From NCBI RefSeq assembly GCF_951801035.1, contig NZ_CATOKT010000002.1: a DNA stretch of 64,000 nt; one strand, 5' to 3'. Positions 17,901 through 25,409 of this stretch are shown here, piece by piece (positions within the stretch are counted from its first letter, which is position 1; the number at the start of each line of letters is the position of its first letter). The position numbers were made by a program, and so were the translations under genes. This stretch comes from Adlercreutzia sp910585575 (GTDB lineage Bacteria; Actinomycetota; Coriobacteriia; Coriobacteriales; Eggerthellaceae). Below the pieces are notes generated by a model. It was not told the origin of the DNA, did not search any database, and saw nothing but the letters and a program-made list of their open reading frames with translations.

Positions 17901-18700
17901 TCGGGCGCGCCGACGTAGTCGAACAGGTGGTACTGTCGGCCACACACCTTCGCCAGGGCGTCCATGTTCTTCTGCACGATGCCGGGCAGTGCGTTATAGG
18001 CGGCGTTGGGGGCCTCGCGGTTCTGGAAGTAGATGTCGGGGTTTTGGGCCGTGCCGCGCACGGTGGGATGCTCCGGGTCCATGGCGCGATGGCGGAAAGC
18101 GCTAATGGCTTGCCAGTTTACCAGCGGCCGCAGAGCGGACGGATCAATGACGTCGATCGTCTGCACTTCGTCGGAGGTGCGGAAGCCGTCGAAGAAGTGG
18201 ACGAAGGGCAGGCTGCCGTCGATGGCCGACAGGTGAGCTACCCAGGAGAGGTCCTGGCATTCCTGCACCGAACTTGAACCCAGCATGGCCACGCCCGTGG
18301 CGCGTACGGCCATCAAATCCTGATGATCGCCGAAGATGGACAGGGCATGGGCCGCCAGCGAACGGCAGGTAATGTGGAAGACGCCGGGCAGCATCTCGCC
18401 GGAGATCTTGTACATGTTGGGGATCATGAGCATAAGGCCCTGGCTGGCCGTCATGGTGGTGCCGAGCGCGCCTCCGGCCAAGCAGCCGTGCAGCGCGCCG
18501 GCCACGCCCTTTTCCGACTGCATCTCCTTCACCACCACCGTGTGGTCGAAGAAGTTCTTGCGCCCCTGGCTGGCCCATTTCTCGACGGTTTCGGCCATGT
18601 GGGAAGCGGGGGTAATGGGGAAGATCATGGCCGCGTCCGACAGTGCGTAAGCCGCCTGCGCCGCCGCCTCCATCCCTGTCATCGCCTGTCGTGTACCCAT
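14975..18700 (-). CDS. nifJ: Pyruvate:ferredoxin (flavodoxin) oxidoreductase, single-chain
   Basis: This 1,241-residue homodimer-type PFOR oxidises pyruvate and CoA to acetyl-CoA and CO2, reducing ferredoxin. The N-terminal pyrimidine domain contains FPITPASHMAE and EMQSEKGVAGALHG; HITCRSLAAHALSIFGDH holds the conserved substrate Arg. Two [4Fe-4S] motifs lie near residues 703 (CVQCYECSLVC) and 760 (CVGCGSCADNC), followed by GCCGGCGETPY and a TPP site (GDGWAYDIGYGGLDEVL, near 1025). ATG 18700 has AGAGAGGA upstream; an in-frame ATG at 18754 lacks a site. It is last in an apparent oxc-AEC-nifJ operon, with 66 bases and a GGGCGG/CCGCCC hairpin after the transporter gene. Confidence 0.95.
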   Translation of the reverse strand: MGTRQAMTGMEAAAQAAYALSDAAMIFPITPASHMAETVEKWASQGRKNFFDHTVVVKEMQSEKGVAGALHGCLAGGALGTTMTASQGLMLMIPNMYKISGEMLPGVFHITCRSLAAHALSIFGDHQDLMAVRATGVAMLGSSSVQECQDLSWVAHLSAIDGSLPFVHFFDGFRTSDEVQTIDVIDPSALRPLVNWQAISAFRHRAMDPEHPTVRGTAQNPDIYFQNREAPNAAYNALPGIVQKNMDALAKVCGRQYHLFDYVGAPDAEYVVVTMASSCETVEAVVNDLTAQGQKVGLVKVRLYRPFSAEHLLAALPATVRAVCALDRTKEPGSLGEPLFLDVMAAVAAARPDVRVIGGRYGLSSKEFDPAQAKAVFDNLAASSPKARFTVGITDDVTHLSLPVPAYQAPASQKLTQAVFYGFGSDGTVSANKVAARIVSDSAGKYVQEYSWFDSKKSGGLTISYMRFGDEPVHAPWLITEADYLACHKDIYVKRGYAMLDRLRQGGTFVLNAPWTDVRTLDQQLPAALRRAIAAKKARFYVIDAAALAAREGLGPRINMIMQTVFFKLTQVMDFDEAVSLLKQDVAQVYASKGADVVARDQKAIDQAAAALVEIAYPKSWAEARDNEETPSDYAAGAGAAPAVRLGSVPGEDTFIEKIFRPMDELRGNELPVSALDPAGIVPPGSAEYEKRTVAFEIPEWDVTKCVQCYECSLVCSHAAIRPYVATDAELKGAPASFATKPAALKELSGMHFRVQVYPEDCVGCGSCADNCPAPGKALVMKPLATQLETQKENLAFGQRNISLKDTQVSTASIPGTQLQKPLLEFSGCCGGCGETPYVKLLTQLFGDRLIIANATGCSSIWGAYMPSIPYTVNPKGHGPAWGNSLFEDNGEFGYGIAKAVKLRRQHLIDLVKKAVGQTVDDPAIANPVGGDAQANIAGATGASTVLTPTAPGTAGAPLFSDGTATLLRDWLAEADNAETAYTLGQAAQQALALERDTLPTGSAVRTLANEILDYGEMFGKKSVWAVGGDGWAYDIGYGGLDEVLASGENINVLVLDTEGYSNTGGEMSKATELGSVSGFSLDGKPTPRKDLGRMCMQYDYVYVAQVCLGANMEQTITALREAEAYDGPSIVIALCPCISWGIKGGMSTNLRVAREGVRAGYWPLFRFNPLRAAQGENPLTVDFRKPDDDLDDFLDKQDRFASLLARDPKRSQTLQSELAKDLAREYTELEREVKVYQPES

Positions 18701-18766
18701 GATGAATCCTCTCTCTACAAAGAGGGCGGCCCGCAGACCGCCCCCGTTGCTCAAACTCAGTTGAAA

Positions 18767-19816
18767 TTACGCTCCGAACATATGCTCGATCATGGGGGTT
18801 ACCACGATCCAGAGGGGCATGGTGGCAGCGAAGGCCAGGGTGGACACGGCCACGGTGGAGGCGCCGTCACGCACGTAGATGTTGTAGCGGCTGGAGATGA
18901 TGATGCCCGAGAACGCCGGCGGCAGGGCGATGGCGAGCACGAACATCTGCAGCACCTCGCCGTGGATGCCGCAGAGCAGGCCGATGACCAGGCCTACGGC
19001 CGGGGTCAGCAAGTTGCGGTAGAAGGTGTTCCAGAGGATTTCCTTGCCCAGGCTGAACTTCACCGTGGACAGTGCGATACCGGCGGCGAACACGGCCAGG
19101 CCGGAGTTGGCCTTGGCGATCAGATCGAAGCAGGGGTAGAGCGCCTTCGGGAACTGAATGCCCACCAGCACAATGGCCACGGCCAGAAGCGGCACCCACA
19201 CAACGGGCTGCTTCAGGGCGTTCACGATAGCGGTGAGGCTGGAGTTCTTCTTGACCGGAGCCGCGGGCGTGTTGCCCTTGGCAGCAGCGGTGGCGCCGGT
19301 GGCGGCCAGCTTGGTCTTGCCGCCGTTCTGGGCCGTCATCTGGTTCTCGCCCTTATTCACCAGGTACATGCCGATGGGGATGGTGATGGCGTTTACCACG
19401 ATGGCCACAATGGCCACTACCAGGCCTGTCTGGGTGCCCGTGCCGAACACTGGGTCGAGCACGGCGTAGCCCAAAAAGCCGATGGTCGGCGAGCCGGCGA
19501 TCAACGCGCACACGCCAGCTTCAGCAATGTTGTGCTTGAACACCTTCCAGCACAGCAGGAAGCTGAGCATGAACATACCGATGACCACGCCGAGGCTCAC
19601 CAGGGTCAGCGTCAAGTCGCTGAACAGCATTTCGCGCGTTGCACCCGTGATGGACACGAACAGGGCCGCCGGCAGGGCAATGTCCAGCACGACCTTGTTC
19701 AGGCCCTGCATTTGGTCGTGGTCGAACTTGTGCAGCCGACCGCCCAGGTAGCCGAGGATCATAATGACGAAGATCGGCAAAATGTCTGAGAGGAGTATGT
19801 TACCGATGTCTCCCAT
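18767..19816 (-). CDS. AEC-family (auxin efflux carrier-like) transporter, candidate oxalate carrier
   Basis: This 349-residue protein has about ten membrane helices in two halves separated by a Lys/Ala-rich cytoplasmic loop (residues about 155-200). The N-terminus (LLSDILPIFVIMILGYLGGRL) is typical of the AEC family, which carries small carboxylates such as malate or malonate. In E. coli, the AEC gene yfdV lies with the oxalate genes yfdU (oxc) and yfdW (frc). Here the transporter begins 14 bases after the oxc stop codon, so oxalate uptake or exchange is a reasonable inference. No specificity residue proves it. Confidence 0.85.
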   Translation of the reverse strand: MGDIGNILLSDILPIFVIMILGYLGGRLHKFDHDQMQGLNKVVLDIALPAALFVSITGATREMLFSDLTLTLVSLGVVIGMFMLSFLLCWKVFKHNIAEAGVCALIAGSPTIGFLGYAVLDPVFGTGTQTGLVVAIVAIVVNAITIPIGMYLVNKGENQMTAQNGGKTKLAATGATAAAKGNTPAAPVKKNSSLTAIVNALKQPVVWVPLLAVAIVLVGIQFPKALYPCFDLIAKANSGLAVFAAGIALSTVKFSLGKEILWNTFYRNLLTPAVGLVIGLLCGIHGEVLQMFVLAIALPPAFSGIIISSRYNIYVRDGASTVAVSTLAFAATMPLWIVVTPMIEHMFGA

Positions 19817-19830
19817 GGCTCTATCCTTTC

Positions 19831-21612
19831 TTAATCAACCAGCTTGCCGTCTTCGCGGTGCTCGGCCAGGTCTTCTTGCTCGTTGCCTACGAGGGGACCG
19901 GTGACGGGCTGCGGGTTCAAGTAGGTGATGTGGCCCGACTCCTTGCCGGAGTGGATGGACAGCTCGCAGCACACCATGGTGGGCTTGCCGCTGGCCACGC
20001 CGGCGGCCACGTACTTCTCAACCTCTTCGGGCGTCTTGGCGTAGTAGCCGGTGCCGCCGAAGGCCTCCATCATCTTCTCGTAGTGGCCACAGGCCGACAG
20101 CGTCAGCGGCGAGGGGTCGCCGTCATCGCCCAGGTTCTTGAAGTCGCCGCGATAGATGCCGCCGTTGTTGAGGATGACCACGGTGATAGGCAGCTGGTAA
20201 CGGCAGATGGTTTCTACCTCCATGCCGTCGAAGCCGAAGGCCGAGTCGCCGTGGATGGAGATGACCGGCTTGCCGGTGGTCACCGCAGCGCCGATGGCGT
20301 AGGGCAGGCCCACGCCCATAACGCCCCACGTGCCGCAGTCCAGACGATGACGCGGCAGGTACATGTCGATGATGTCGCGGCAGTCGTCCAGGGCGTTGGC
20401 GCCCTCGTTGGCAATGTAGACGTCGTGGTTGGCGTCGGTGACCTTCTTGATGGCGCCCAGGGCGTTGTAATGGGTCATGGGCACGGTATCGGCGGTGGTG
20501 GCACCGGCGAAGCGAGCGTTGTTCTTCTCGCTATCGGCCACGATGGCGGCCATCCAGGCCGGGTCGGCGTGATAGGGCTTCTTCGCCAGGTACTCGTTGA
20601 ACAGGCCGATGGTGCTCTTGATGTCGCCGACTACCGGGGCGGCAATGTAGCGGGAGTTGTCGATCTCGGTGGGGTCGATGTCAATCTGGATGAACTTCAC
20701 GTCGGGGTTCCAGTGCTTGCCCTTGCCGAAGTTGAGCATCCAGTTCAGGCGAGCGCCTACCATGACCACGACGTCGGCCTCGCGCATGGTCATGCCGCGG
20801 GCGGAAGCGGCGTTCTGCGGATGGTTGTCGGGCAGCAGGCCCTTGGCCATGGACATGGCCAGGTACGGGGCGCCCGTGCTCTCCACGAACTGCTTGATGG
20901 CCTCGTCGCACTGGGCGTAGGCGGCACCCTTGCCCAGGTAGATCAGCGGCTTCTTGGCGGTGGCCAGAAGCTCCATGGCCTGGTCGATGACGTTCTGGGC
21001 CGGAATCTGCGCCGGGCAGGGATCGTTCACCTTGTAGAGCAGGCCTTCGGCCACGGTGGCGTCGATGGTCTGGCCCAGGGTGTCGCCGGGCAGGTCGATG
21101 TACACGCCGCCGGGGCGTCCCGTGCAGGCGGCACGGATAGCGCGGGCCACTACCAGCGGGATATCCTCCACCTTGTCAACGCGGTAGGCGGCCTTCGAGA
21201 AGGGCTTCGCGTAGTTCAGCTGGTCCATGCCCTCGTAGTCGCCCTCGCCCATATCGATGAGCTCACGCGAGGAGGAGCCGGACATCATGATGACTGGCCA
21301 GCCGTTCTCAGTGGCTTCCTTCAGGGGAATGAGGCCGTTCATAAAGCCCGGGGCGGACACGGTCAGATACAGGCCCGGCTTGCCGGTGATGAAACCCTCG
21401 GCCGCGGCGGCGTTGCCGGCGTCGGACTCATGGCGCAGGCCAATGTAGCGAATGCCCTTGGCCTGGGCGATGCGGGCCACGTCGGTGACGGGGATGCCGA
21501 TGACGCCGTACATCTTGTCGAGATCGTTCTTGAGCAGCGATTCGACCAGCACGTGGAATCCGTCGGTCAGATTCTCGGTGGTGGCTGATGCTGTCTGGTC
21601 GGTTGCAGTCAT
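19831..21612 (-). CDS. oxc: Oxalyl-CoA decarboxylase
   Basis: This 593-residue TPP enzyme closely follows Oxalobacter Oxc across its length. Matches include TDGFHVL near the start, MYGVIGIPVTDVAR, LTVSAPGFMNGL, MMSGSSSRELIDM, GRPGGVYIDLPGDT, LGKGAAYAQCDEAIK, MAKGLLPDNHPQNAAS, VGARLNWMLNFGKGK, LVNEGANALD-like NEGANALDDC, and LDCGTWGVMGVGLPYAIGAA. The TPP-Mg motif is GDSAFGFDGMEVETICRY followed by NNGG. It converts oxalyl-CoA to formyl-CoA and CO2 in the cytosol. An AGGAGG site precedes the ATG. It heads an operon with an AEC transporter; no formyl-CoA transferase gene lies in the window. Confidence 0.95.
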   Translation of the reverse strand: MTATDQTASATTENLTDGFHVLVESLLKNDLDKMYGVIGIPVTDVARIAQAKGIRYIGLRHESDAGNAAAAEGFITGKPGLYLTVSAPGFMNGLIPLKEATENGWPVIMMSGSSSRELIDMGEGDYEGMDQLNYAKPFSKAAYRVDKVEDIPLVVARAIRAACTGRPGGVYIDLPGDTLGQTIDATVAEGLLYKVNDPCPAQIPAQNVIDQAMELLATAKKPLIYLGKGAAYAQCDEAIKQFVESTGAPYLAMSMAKGLLPDNHPQNAASARGMTMREADVVVMVGARLNWMLNFGKGKHWNPDVKFIQIDIDPTEIDNSRYIAAPVVGDIKSTIGLFNEYLAKKPYHADPAWMAAIVADSEKNNARFAGATTADTVPMTHYNALGAIKKVTDANHDVYIANEGANALDDCRDIIDMYLPRHRLDCGTWGVMGVGLPYAIGAAVTTGKPVISIHGDSAFGFDGMEVETICRYQLPITVVILNNGGIYRGDFKNLGDDGDPSPLTLSACGHYEKMMEAFGGTGYYAKTPEEVEKYVAAGVASGKPTMVCCELSIHSGKESGHITYLNPQPVTGPLVGNEQEDLAEHREDGKLVD

Positions 21613-21939
21613 AGGGTGCCTCCTGTTTTATTGAGAGCGTTCAGACTATCGGCAACGTTGTTCGCCTGTGCGCTGGTGCCCGGGGAAGCCCGTTGGCGCG
21701 CGTGCTACTGGACGGCGCGGGCTGCAAGAAGGCAGACAGGCAGAAGGGGAGCGCTGCTTCTGCTTTGAAATATAGACCCTGCCGCTGAGCAAACTCACCC
21801 CTTGGAGGTGATGTTGGCGGGGGGTTACCGAACTGCATTTGAAAGGCAACATGGTCAACGTACCGCGGGCGTTTGCGGGGACTATAATCAAAAGAGTCAT
21901 ATACGAAAGCGCGCGATCGGGCAACGAAGGTGATCGAAG
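21613..21939. other. Intergenic region between divergent oxc and CDF genes
   Basis: This 327-base region must hold promoters for both directions. Only the plus-strand -10 at 21883 is clear. A 7-bp hairpin (GCAGAAG / CTTCTGC) and a CACC...GGTG hairpin (around 21797-21812) are visible. I see no recognisable riboswitch. Confidence 0.5.
21883..21888 (+). promoter_or_regulatory. Consensus -10 box of the CDF transporter gene
   Basis: A perfect TATAAT lies 51 bases before the ATG. No good -35 is present at 16-18 bases. Confidence 0.5.
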
Positions 21940-23043
21940 ATGAAGAACGAGCGAGAGCGCGAGATTATCAAGGCGAGCTTCGTGGGCATCGCGGGCAACA
22001 TGCTGCTGGTGGTGTTCAAGCTCATTGTGGGATTCACGGCGAATTCCATCGCCATTATCCTGGATGCGGTGAACAACGCCACCGATGCCCTGTCCTCCAT
22101 CGTCACCATTGTGGGCACGAAAATCGCCGGTATGCGGCCGAACCGCCGGCATCCCTTCGGCTACGGCCGCATCGAGTACCTGACGTCGGTCATCATCGCC
22201 ATCATTATTCTGGTGGCCGGCGCGCTGTCGCTGCGCGAGTCCATCGACAAGATTATTCATCCGGCCGTGACCAACTATACGGCCATCACCCTTACCGTCA
22301 TCGTGGTGGCCATTATTGCGAAGATCTTCATCGGCGTGTACTTCAAGCGCGCCGGCACGAAGACGAACTCCCAGGCGCTTATTGCCTCGGGTATCGACTC
22401 GAACTACGATGCGGTGCTTTCGGCGGGCACGCTGGTGGTGGCCATCGCCCAGCTGGCCTGGAACGTGAACATCGACGGTATTGTGGGTCTGCTTATTTCC
22501 TTGGTGGTCATCAAGGCCGGCCTGGAGGTGCTGCGCGATGCCTTAGGTCCCATCATCGGACAGCGCGAAGACGATGAGCTGGGGCGCAAGATAGAGGACT
22601 ACGTGAACTCCTTCGACGGCGTGCGCGGCACCTACGATTTGCTGTTGGACAACTTCGGGCCCAACGAGACCATCGGCAGCGTGCACATCGAGGTGCCCGA
22701 CGACATGAGCGCCCGCCAAATTCACGAGCTGACGCGCAAGATCACTGTGGGGCTGTTCGAGAAGTTCAATATTCTGGCCACCGTGGGCATCTACGCCGAG
22801 AACACGACGGGGAAGTACGCCCCCATGCACGCCGAACTGGCGCGTATTGTGGAGGAGCACCCGAAGATCCTCCAAACTCACGGCTTCTACGTGGACGAGG
22901 AGCAGAAGACGGTCTACTTCGACCTGGTCATTGACTTCAAAGCCGACGACGAGGCCATTCGCGAGGCGGTGGTGAAGGCTATGGAGAAAGCGTACCCCGC
23001 CTATACCTACAACGTTATCGTCGACGCCGACTACGAAGGATAG
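21940..23043 (+). CDS. Cation diffusion facilitator (CDF) family metal efflux transporter
   Basis: This 367-residue protein has about six N-terminal membrane helices (residues about 10-200) and a long cytoplasmic C-terminal part that appears to contain two CDF dimerisation-like segments (about 210-290 and 300-365). The metal site in helix II reads LDAVNNATDALSS, and HPFGYGRIEYL is the conserved loop after it. The second metal-site motif is IDSNYDAVLSAG in helix V. CDF proteins export divalent metals (Zn, Mn, Co, Fe) in exchange for protons. Replacement of the common HxxxD by DxxxN/T-x-D suggests Mn or Fe rather than Zn, but this is only an inference. Confidence 0.9.
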   Translation: MKNEREREIIKASFVGIAGNMLLVVFKLIVGFTANSIAIILDAVNNATDALSSIVTIVGTKIAGMRPNRRHPFGYGRIEYLTSVIIAIIILVAGALSLRESIDKIIHPAVTNYTAITLTVIVVAIIAKIFIGVYFKRAGTKTNSQALIASGIDSNYDAVLSAGTLVVAIAQLAWNVNIDGIVGLLISLVVIKAGLEVLRDALGPIIGQREDDELGRKIEDYVNSFDGVRGTYDLLLDNFGPNETIGSVHIEVPDDMSARQIHELTRKITVGLFEKFNILATVGIYAENTTGKYAPMHAELARIVEEHPKILQTHGFYVDEEQKTVYFDLVIDFKADDEAIREAVVKAMEKAYPAYTYNVIVDADYEG

Positions 23044-23072
23044 CGCGGCGGGCCAAAGCGGGCTTCAAAAGA

Positions 23073-23106
23073 AGCGGGCCCCGACTCTGATGAGCCGGGG
23101 CCCGCT
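23073..23106. terminator. GC-rich bidirectional hairpin between convergent genes
   Basis: An 11-bp perfect stem (AGCGGGCCCCG at 23073-23083; complement at 23096-23106) lies 30 bases after the CDF gene and faces the convergent membrane-protein gene. No T-run is present. Confidence 0.65.
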
Positions 23107-23157
23107 AAGCTGCTGCTAGCTGGAGCGCGTTGAGAAGCGTCGCTGCAGGGGAGGCTG

Positions 23158-23889
23158 TTACGCCTGGGGCTTGTCGCCGTCGTTCTCCTCGATGACGACG
23201 GAGGCCACGTCCACATCCTGGATATTGTCGTTGGGCAGGATGATGGCCGGATCGGCGGCATGCTCGGCGGCTACTTCGGCTTCGGCCGCAACGGCCTCTA
23301 CCTGGGCCGGCGCCGGCTGCTGCGGGGTGACGGCTTCGGCGGCCACGGGCGTCGTGGGAACCACGGGGGCGTCGGCGACGGCCGGCTGCTGCGGGACGGC
23401 GGGGGCTGCCGGGGGAACCGGAGCGCCGTAAGCACCGTAGGGTGCGGCCGGAGCGCCATAGGAGCCCGTGGCGTAGGCATTCTTGTCCTTGTTGGCGAAC
23501 ACGGCCACGATGATGCAGAGCACGAGTGAAATCCAGCTGCCGAACAGGCCGGCAACGGCGCCGACGATGTTCCACACCATGACGCCCTTCAGCTTCTCGG
23601 GCTTATCGGCGTTGCGCACGCCCACGATGCCGGCCACCAGAATGAAAATGGCCGCAATGCAGGCGAAGACGGCGAAAATGGTGAGCATGCCCATAAGGCC
23701 TGCAGCGGCGGCGGTGTCCATGTAGTAGCCGTCGTCGAGGGGGATGTAGTCGTAGCCCGAGCTGGCGACAATGGCGGCGCTGCTGCCCAGTGCGGCGCAG
23801 CCGCCCAGCGAGCCGAGAATACCGAGCACGCCGAGGACGATATTGGCGATGCTGAGGCCCTTGATGGCCTTGGCATGGTTGGTGTACAT
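23158..23889 (-). CDS. Small membrane protein with Pro/Ala-rich acidic tail, function unknown
   Basis: This 243-residue protein has about three or four membrane helices (residues about 12-40, 62-88, 100-130). A Tyr/Ala/Pro-rich linker (YGAPAAPYGAYGAPVPP) leads into a low-complexity tail rich in Ala, Pro, Val and Glu that ends in an acidic stretch. An AAAGGAG site precedes the ATG. The first part resembles DUF4190-type small membrane proteins of Actinomycetota, with no known activity. It is monocistronic between convergent and parallel neighbours. Confidence 0.8.
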   Translation of the reverse strand: MYTNHAKAIKGLSIANIVLGVLGILGSLGGCAALGSSAAIVASSGYDYIPLDDGYYMDTAAAAGLMGMLTIFAVFACIAAIFILVAGIVGVRNADKPEKLKGVMVWNIVGAVAGLFGSWISLVLCIIVAVFANKDKNAYATGSYGAPAAPYGAYGAPVPPAAPAVPQQPAVADAPVVPTTPVAAEAVTPQQPAPAQVEAVAAEAEVAAEHAADPAIILPNDNIQDVDVASVVIEENDGDKPQA

Positions 23890-24009
23890 GGGGTTCTCCT
23901 TTGTACGAACGAATAGGACGGCCTTAGTATAGCGATGCTTCCCTTAGCGACAAGGTCAGGTTTTGAGGCGAATGGCATCTGTGAAGTTCCCGTAAGACAA
24001 GGTATCCCT

Positions 24010-25242
24010 TTAGGCGGTTGCCAGCCGACGAGTGTAGACGTGCACGACCATGACGGCGCTGACGAGAGAGAAGACGGCGAACAATCCGTAGGTGGGGGCG
24101 TAGCTGCCCGTAAGCTGCATCAGGACGCCGGGGAGCATGTTGAACAAAAAGCCTCCGGCGGCATAGGCCAGGTTGAAGTCGCGCACGGTGGCCAGGGTGC
24201 GCGCCGGGCTCGAGAGCTCCAGCGACCACACGGCCATGCCCGTGGTGGCCACCGAGATGCCGGTGCAGTAGGCCACGGCGGCGAAGAAGCCCTCGGTGGC
24301 TCCGCCGAACCCCACCGTGGTGCACAGGACGAGTCCCGCAGTCAGGACGATGAAAAAGAGCACGGTGCCCGTGCGGGTGCCCCAACGGTCGAAGGTCCAG
24401 CCGCAGACGAGTTTGCCCACGGCCAGGAAGGCCCCGCCCAAAGAGGTGATGACGGCGGCCGCGAGGGGATTGACGCCCGACGAGGTAAGGAGCACCGAGA
24501 AATAGCCGAAGCCGGTAATGGCCACGCCGCCCATGAGCACCATGGCGAGCATCATGAGGTGCTTGTCGCGGCCGGCAAGATCCTCGGCGACGGGCTTGCG
24601 CTGGCGCTTCGCGGCCTTCGGGGAAGCGGGTGCGGCGGCCTCATAGGGAGCGAGCCCCACGTGTTTTGGGTCGGAGCGAAGAAAGAGCGCGAAGAGCAGG
24701 GCGAGGACGAGGGCCAGGGCGGCCTCGCACAGAAAGGCGGTGGAGAGGCTGGAGGCCTCGATGATCTCGGCGGCGGCGGTGGGGATGACGAAGGAAGCCA
24801 CGCCGCTGCCCATGCCGATGAAGCCGGCGGCCACGCCCAGAGACCCGTGGAACCACCGTCCCAGAATGATGGTGGTGGCCACCATGCCGCCCAGACCATA
24901 GCCGATGCCGGTGAAGACGCTGCCCAGGCACAGTCCGGGCAGCGTTTCCCACAGCCCGTAGATGGTGAAGCCCGCGGCGGTGCACAAGGTGGCCAACAGC
25001 ACGCCGTAGCGCGCGTCGATGCGGCGGTAGAAGGCGGTGACGAGCAACATGACCGCCAGCGACACGAAGGCGCGCACGGTCATGACGAGCGAGCCACCTA
25101 CGGCTCCCACGCCGGGCAGTTCCACCAGGTAGGTTTGGTAGACGTTGAAGGCCGTGGCCGGCAGTCCCTGGTTGGCGAAGAGCACCAGGAAGCAGCCGAT
25201 CACAATGATGGCGCGGTAGTGCTTCTGCAGGGCGTGCGGCAT
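24010..25242 (-). CDS. Major facilitator superfamily transporter
   Basis: This 410-residue protein has 12 predicted helices and a Lys/Arg-rich central loop (around residues 195-225; KAAKRQRKP). The MFS loop 2-3 signature is loose (FYRRIDARYGV). GLPATAFNVYQTYLVE near helix 1 and the G-rich helix 4/5 (GIGYGLGGMVATTIILGRWF) suggest a monocarboxylate/OFA-like porter, but the substrate is not readable. ATG 25242 was preferred because AAAGGAA lies just upstream; an in-frame ATG at 25329 would add an unlikely N-terminus. It is divergent from the FDH genes. Confidence 0.85.
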   Translation of the reverse strand: MPHALQKHYRAIIVIGCFLVLFANQGLPATAFNVYQTYLVELPGVGAVGGSLVMTVRAFVSLAVMLLVTAFYRRIDARYGVLLATLCTAAGFTIYGLWETLPGLCLGSVFTGIGYGLGGMVATTIILGRWFHGSLGVAAGFIGMGSGVASFVIPTAAAEIIEASSLSTAFLCEAALALVLALLFALFLRSDPKHVGLAPYEAAAPASPKAAKRQRKPVAEDLAGRDKHLMMLAMVLMGGVAITGFGYFSVLLTSSGVNPLAAAVITSLGGAFLAVGKLVCGWTFDRWGTRTGTVLFFIVLTAGLVLCTTVGFGGATEGFFAAVAYCTGISVATTGMAVWSLELSSPARTLATVRDFNLAYAAGGFLFNMLPGVLMQLTGSYAPTYGLFAVFSLVSAVMVVHVYTRRLATA

Positions 25243-25336
25243 GGGCGTTCCTTTCTCTGGCTGCCAGATTACGGCACCTCGCAGAAAGAATGAGCAGCTT
25301 CGTAATCTTGTTACGCGCTGGAAACACAACCGCTCC

Positions 25337-25342
25337 TATACT
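25337..25342 (+). promoter_or_regulatory. Candidate -10 of the formate dehydrogenase operon
   Basis: TATACT lies 68 bases before the ATG at 25410. A TTGTTA upstream (25308-25313) is too far (23 bases) for a normal -35, so activator help would be needed. Confidence 0.35.
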
Positions 25343-25409
25343 TACGCGCGTTTACCTTTGGCGGCTTTGTGCCGAAGCGATGAACAAAGCGAGGAAGAGA
25401 GAAGAGACT

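Noticed and set aside
21790..21815. CACC...GGTG hairpin as a possible metal riboswitch before the CDF gene
   Set aside because: It lies upstream of the likely -10 box, so it would not be in the transcript, and no known metal-riboswitch core was recognised.
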